Source of the DNA: Desulfovibrio sp. UIB00
GTDB taxonomy: Bacteria > Desulfobacterota > Desulfovibrionia > Desulfovibrionales > Desulfovibrionaceae
Direction of reading: 5' to 3'
Assembly (NCBI RefSeq): GCF_022508225.1
Contig: NZ_JAETXJ010000002.1
Location: 310,001-374,000, forward strand
DNA: 64,000 bases
Position 1 is the first letter of the stretch. Every line of letters starts with the position of its first letter. Position numbers and translations under genes: made by a program. Below, piece after piece: positions 62,945 to 64,000 of this stretch. Below the pieces are notes generated by a model that was not told where the DNA came from, made no database searches, and saw nothing but the letters and a program-made list of their open reading frames with translations.

Positions 62945-64000
62945 ATGGAAAGTCTTATTGGCGTGCTGCAACAAATTCAGGAAATTGTCTGGGGTCCCCC
63001 AACCATGATCCTTCTCCTGATCACCGGGCTTTATTATACTCTCCGGTTGGGATTTCTTCAGTTTATTCATCTCCCCAAAGCTATTCGTTATATTTTTGAA
63101 AAAGAGGAAGGCAGTGTGGGCGATGTTTCCGCATTTGCTTCCCTCTGCACGGCATTGGCCGCAACGATTGGGACAGGCAGTATTGTTGGCGTGGCAACCG
63201 CCCTGCGTGTGGGCGGGCCGGGCGCGCTCTTCTGGATGTGGGTTTCGGCTGTTCTTGGCATGGCCACAAAGTACGCTGAAGGCGTGCTGGCCATCAAATA
63301 CCGTTCCATAGATGAGAAGGGCGAAGTGGCTGGCGGCCCCATGTACTATATTGAGCAGGGCATGGGCATTAAGTGGAAATGGCTTGCCAAGCTGTTTGCG
63401 TTTTTTGGCGCGGTCACAGCCCTGATGGGCTGTGGCACCTTCCCGCAGGTCAATGCAATTACAGAATCCGTCAGTAATGCCTTTAATGTGCCGATCCCGC
63501 TGGTGGGCGCAGTTGTGACCGTTGCCACGGCCGCTGTTGTCATTGGCGGCATCAAGTCCATTTCCAGCGTGGCTGAATTTATTGTGCCGCTGATGGCGGC
63601 CTTTTATGTTGCTGCTTCGGCCTATGTGCTGTTCAACCAGTCGGCGGCGCTTCCCGGTGCTTTCGCCCTGGTCGTGAAGTCTGCTTTTGAGCCTTCTGCC
63701 GTGGCTGGCGGCGCTACCGGCGCTGTCATCGTTTCTGTAATGACAGCCATGCGTACCGGCATTGCCCGAGGTGTGTACACAAACGAAGCAGGGCTTGGCA
63801 GCGCCCCCATTGTGGTGGCCGCAGCCAAGTCTGATTCCGGCGTGCGGCAAGGCCTGATTGCCATGACTGGCGTTTTCTTCACGACTATTGTCATCTGTAC
63901 CATGACGGGGCTGGTTATTATCACCTCTGGTTTGCTGGAAAGCTCAACGTTTGACGGCGGTATCCTTTCCAACGCCGCATTCAATGCTGGCATGTCTGGC
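62945..64000 (+). CDS. sodium:alanine/glycine symporter (AGCS), partial
   Basis: 352 residues are in the window and the gene continues past the right edge; AGCS proteins usually total 440-480. The N-terminal helices include IVWGPPTMILLLITGLYYTL, LCTALAATIGTGSIVGVATA (the family's sodium-binding loop), GGPGALFWMWVSAVLGMATK and the conserved segment MRTGIARGVYTNEAGLGSAP. It would import alanine or glycine with Na+. The ATG at 62945 is used; the ribosome-binding site is weak. It is preceded by a long leader with direct repeats. Confidence 0.93.
   Translation, partial: MESLIGVLQQIQEIVWGPPTMILLLITGLYYTLRLGFLQFIHLPKAIRYIFEKEEGSVGDVSAFASLCTALAATIGTGSIVGVATALRVGGPGALFWMWVSAVLGMATKYAEGVLAIKYRSIDEKGEVAGGPMYYIEQGMGIKWKWLAKLFAFFGAVTALMGCGTFPQVNAITESVSNAFNVPIPLVGAVVTVATAAVVIGGIKSISSVAEFIVPLMAAFYVAASAYVLFNQSAALPGAFALVVKSAFEPSAVAGGATGAVIVSVMTAMRTGIARGVYTNEAGLGSAPIVVAAAKSDSGVRQGLIAMTGVFFTTIVICTMTGLVIITSGLLESSTFDGGILSNAAFNAGMSG

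Overview
The window is chromosomal DNA of a sulfate-reducing deltaproteobacterium of the Desulfovibrio type. This rests on a Desulfovibrio-style homotrimeric porin, three large methyl-accepting chemotaxis proteins, an NtrC-type regulator with clear sigma-54 promoters, the ACT/UPF0210 pair, and GC-rich genes separated by AT-rich promoter gaps. Genus is an inference from protein style; no rRNA or tRNA gene was recognised. There is no phage, transposon or CRISPR array.

Layout. 0.3-10 kb: two paralogous 697-residue chemoreceptors in opposite orientation flank lysS, an ACT-domain gene, a UPF0210 gene and an AlkA-type DNA glycosylase. 10-17 kb: TSUP and DUF486 membrane proteins, a putAbiC-like protein, a TPR protein with a sigma-54 promoter, hisC-cmk, a universal stress protein, and an unknown gene with its own sigma-54 promoter. 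16.9-21.8 kb: a ZraPSR-like envelope metal-stress module. The minus-strand effector operon (SHOCT protein, a 57-residue His-rich secreted peptide, a ZraP-like protein) faces a histidine kinase and sigma-54 activator; the gap holds a near-perfect sigma-54 promoter and a 12-bp inverted-repeat pair. 22.6-29 kb: a DUF4198 periplasmic protein, an MBL hydrolase/flavoprotein/ComF operon and a degenerate double-GGDEF-TPR protein. 29-39 kb: an SNF2 helicase with SWIM finger, a dipeptide-type binding protein, the (p)ppGpp enzyme and a third chemoreceptor.

39-44 kb: a chromate-resistance operon (chrB, DUF2148, MFS, chrA, rhodanese). 43.9-46 kb: the porin and a small protein with a Cys/His tail. 46.3-51.6 kb: a YhaN/YhaO-type SMC-like ATPase and SbcD-like nuclease, overlapping by one base. 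51.9-55 kb: two glycosyltransferases, a repeat-like helical protein and a small membrane protein. 55.5-61.4 kb: hflK-hflC, a CI-like regulator whose S24 domain lacks its catalytic pair, an MltB-type lipoprotein, and an HD hydrolase overlapping ddl. 61.6-64 kb: an EamA transporter and a sodium:alanine symporter running off the end.

The most coherent system is the metal/envelope stress module: the same Met/His/Gly-rich composition occurs in the sensor's periplasmic loop and in two secreted effectors, and the promoter type matches the regulator type. Starts were moved to internal codons where a Shine-Dalgarno sequence supported it; family names are by recognition, not database search.
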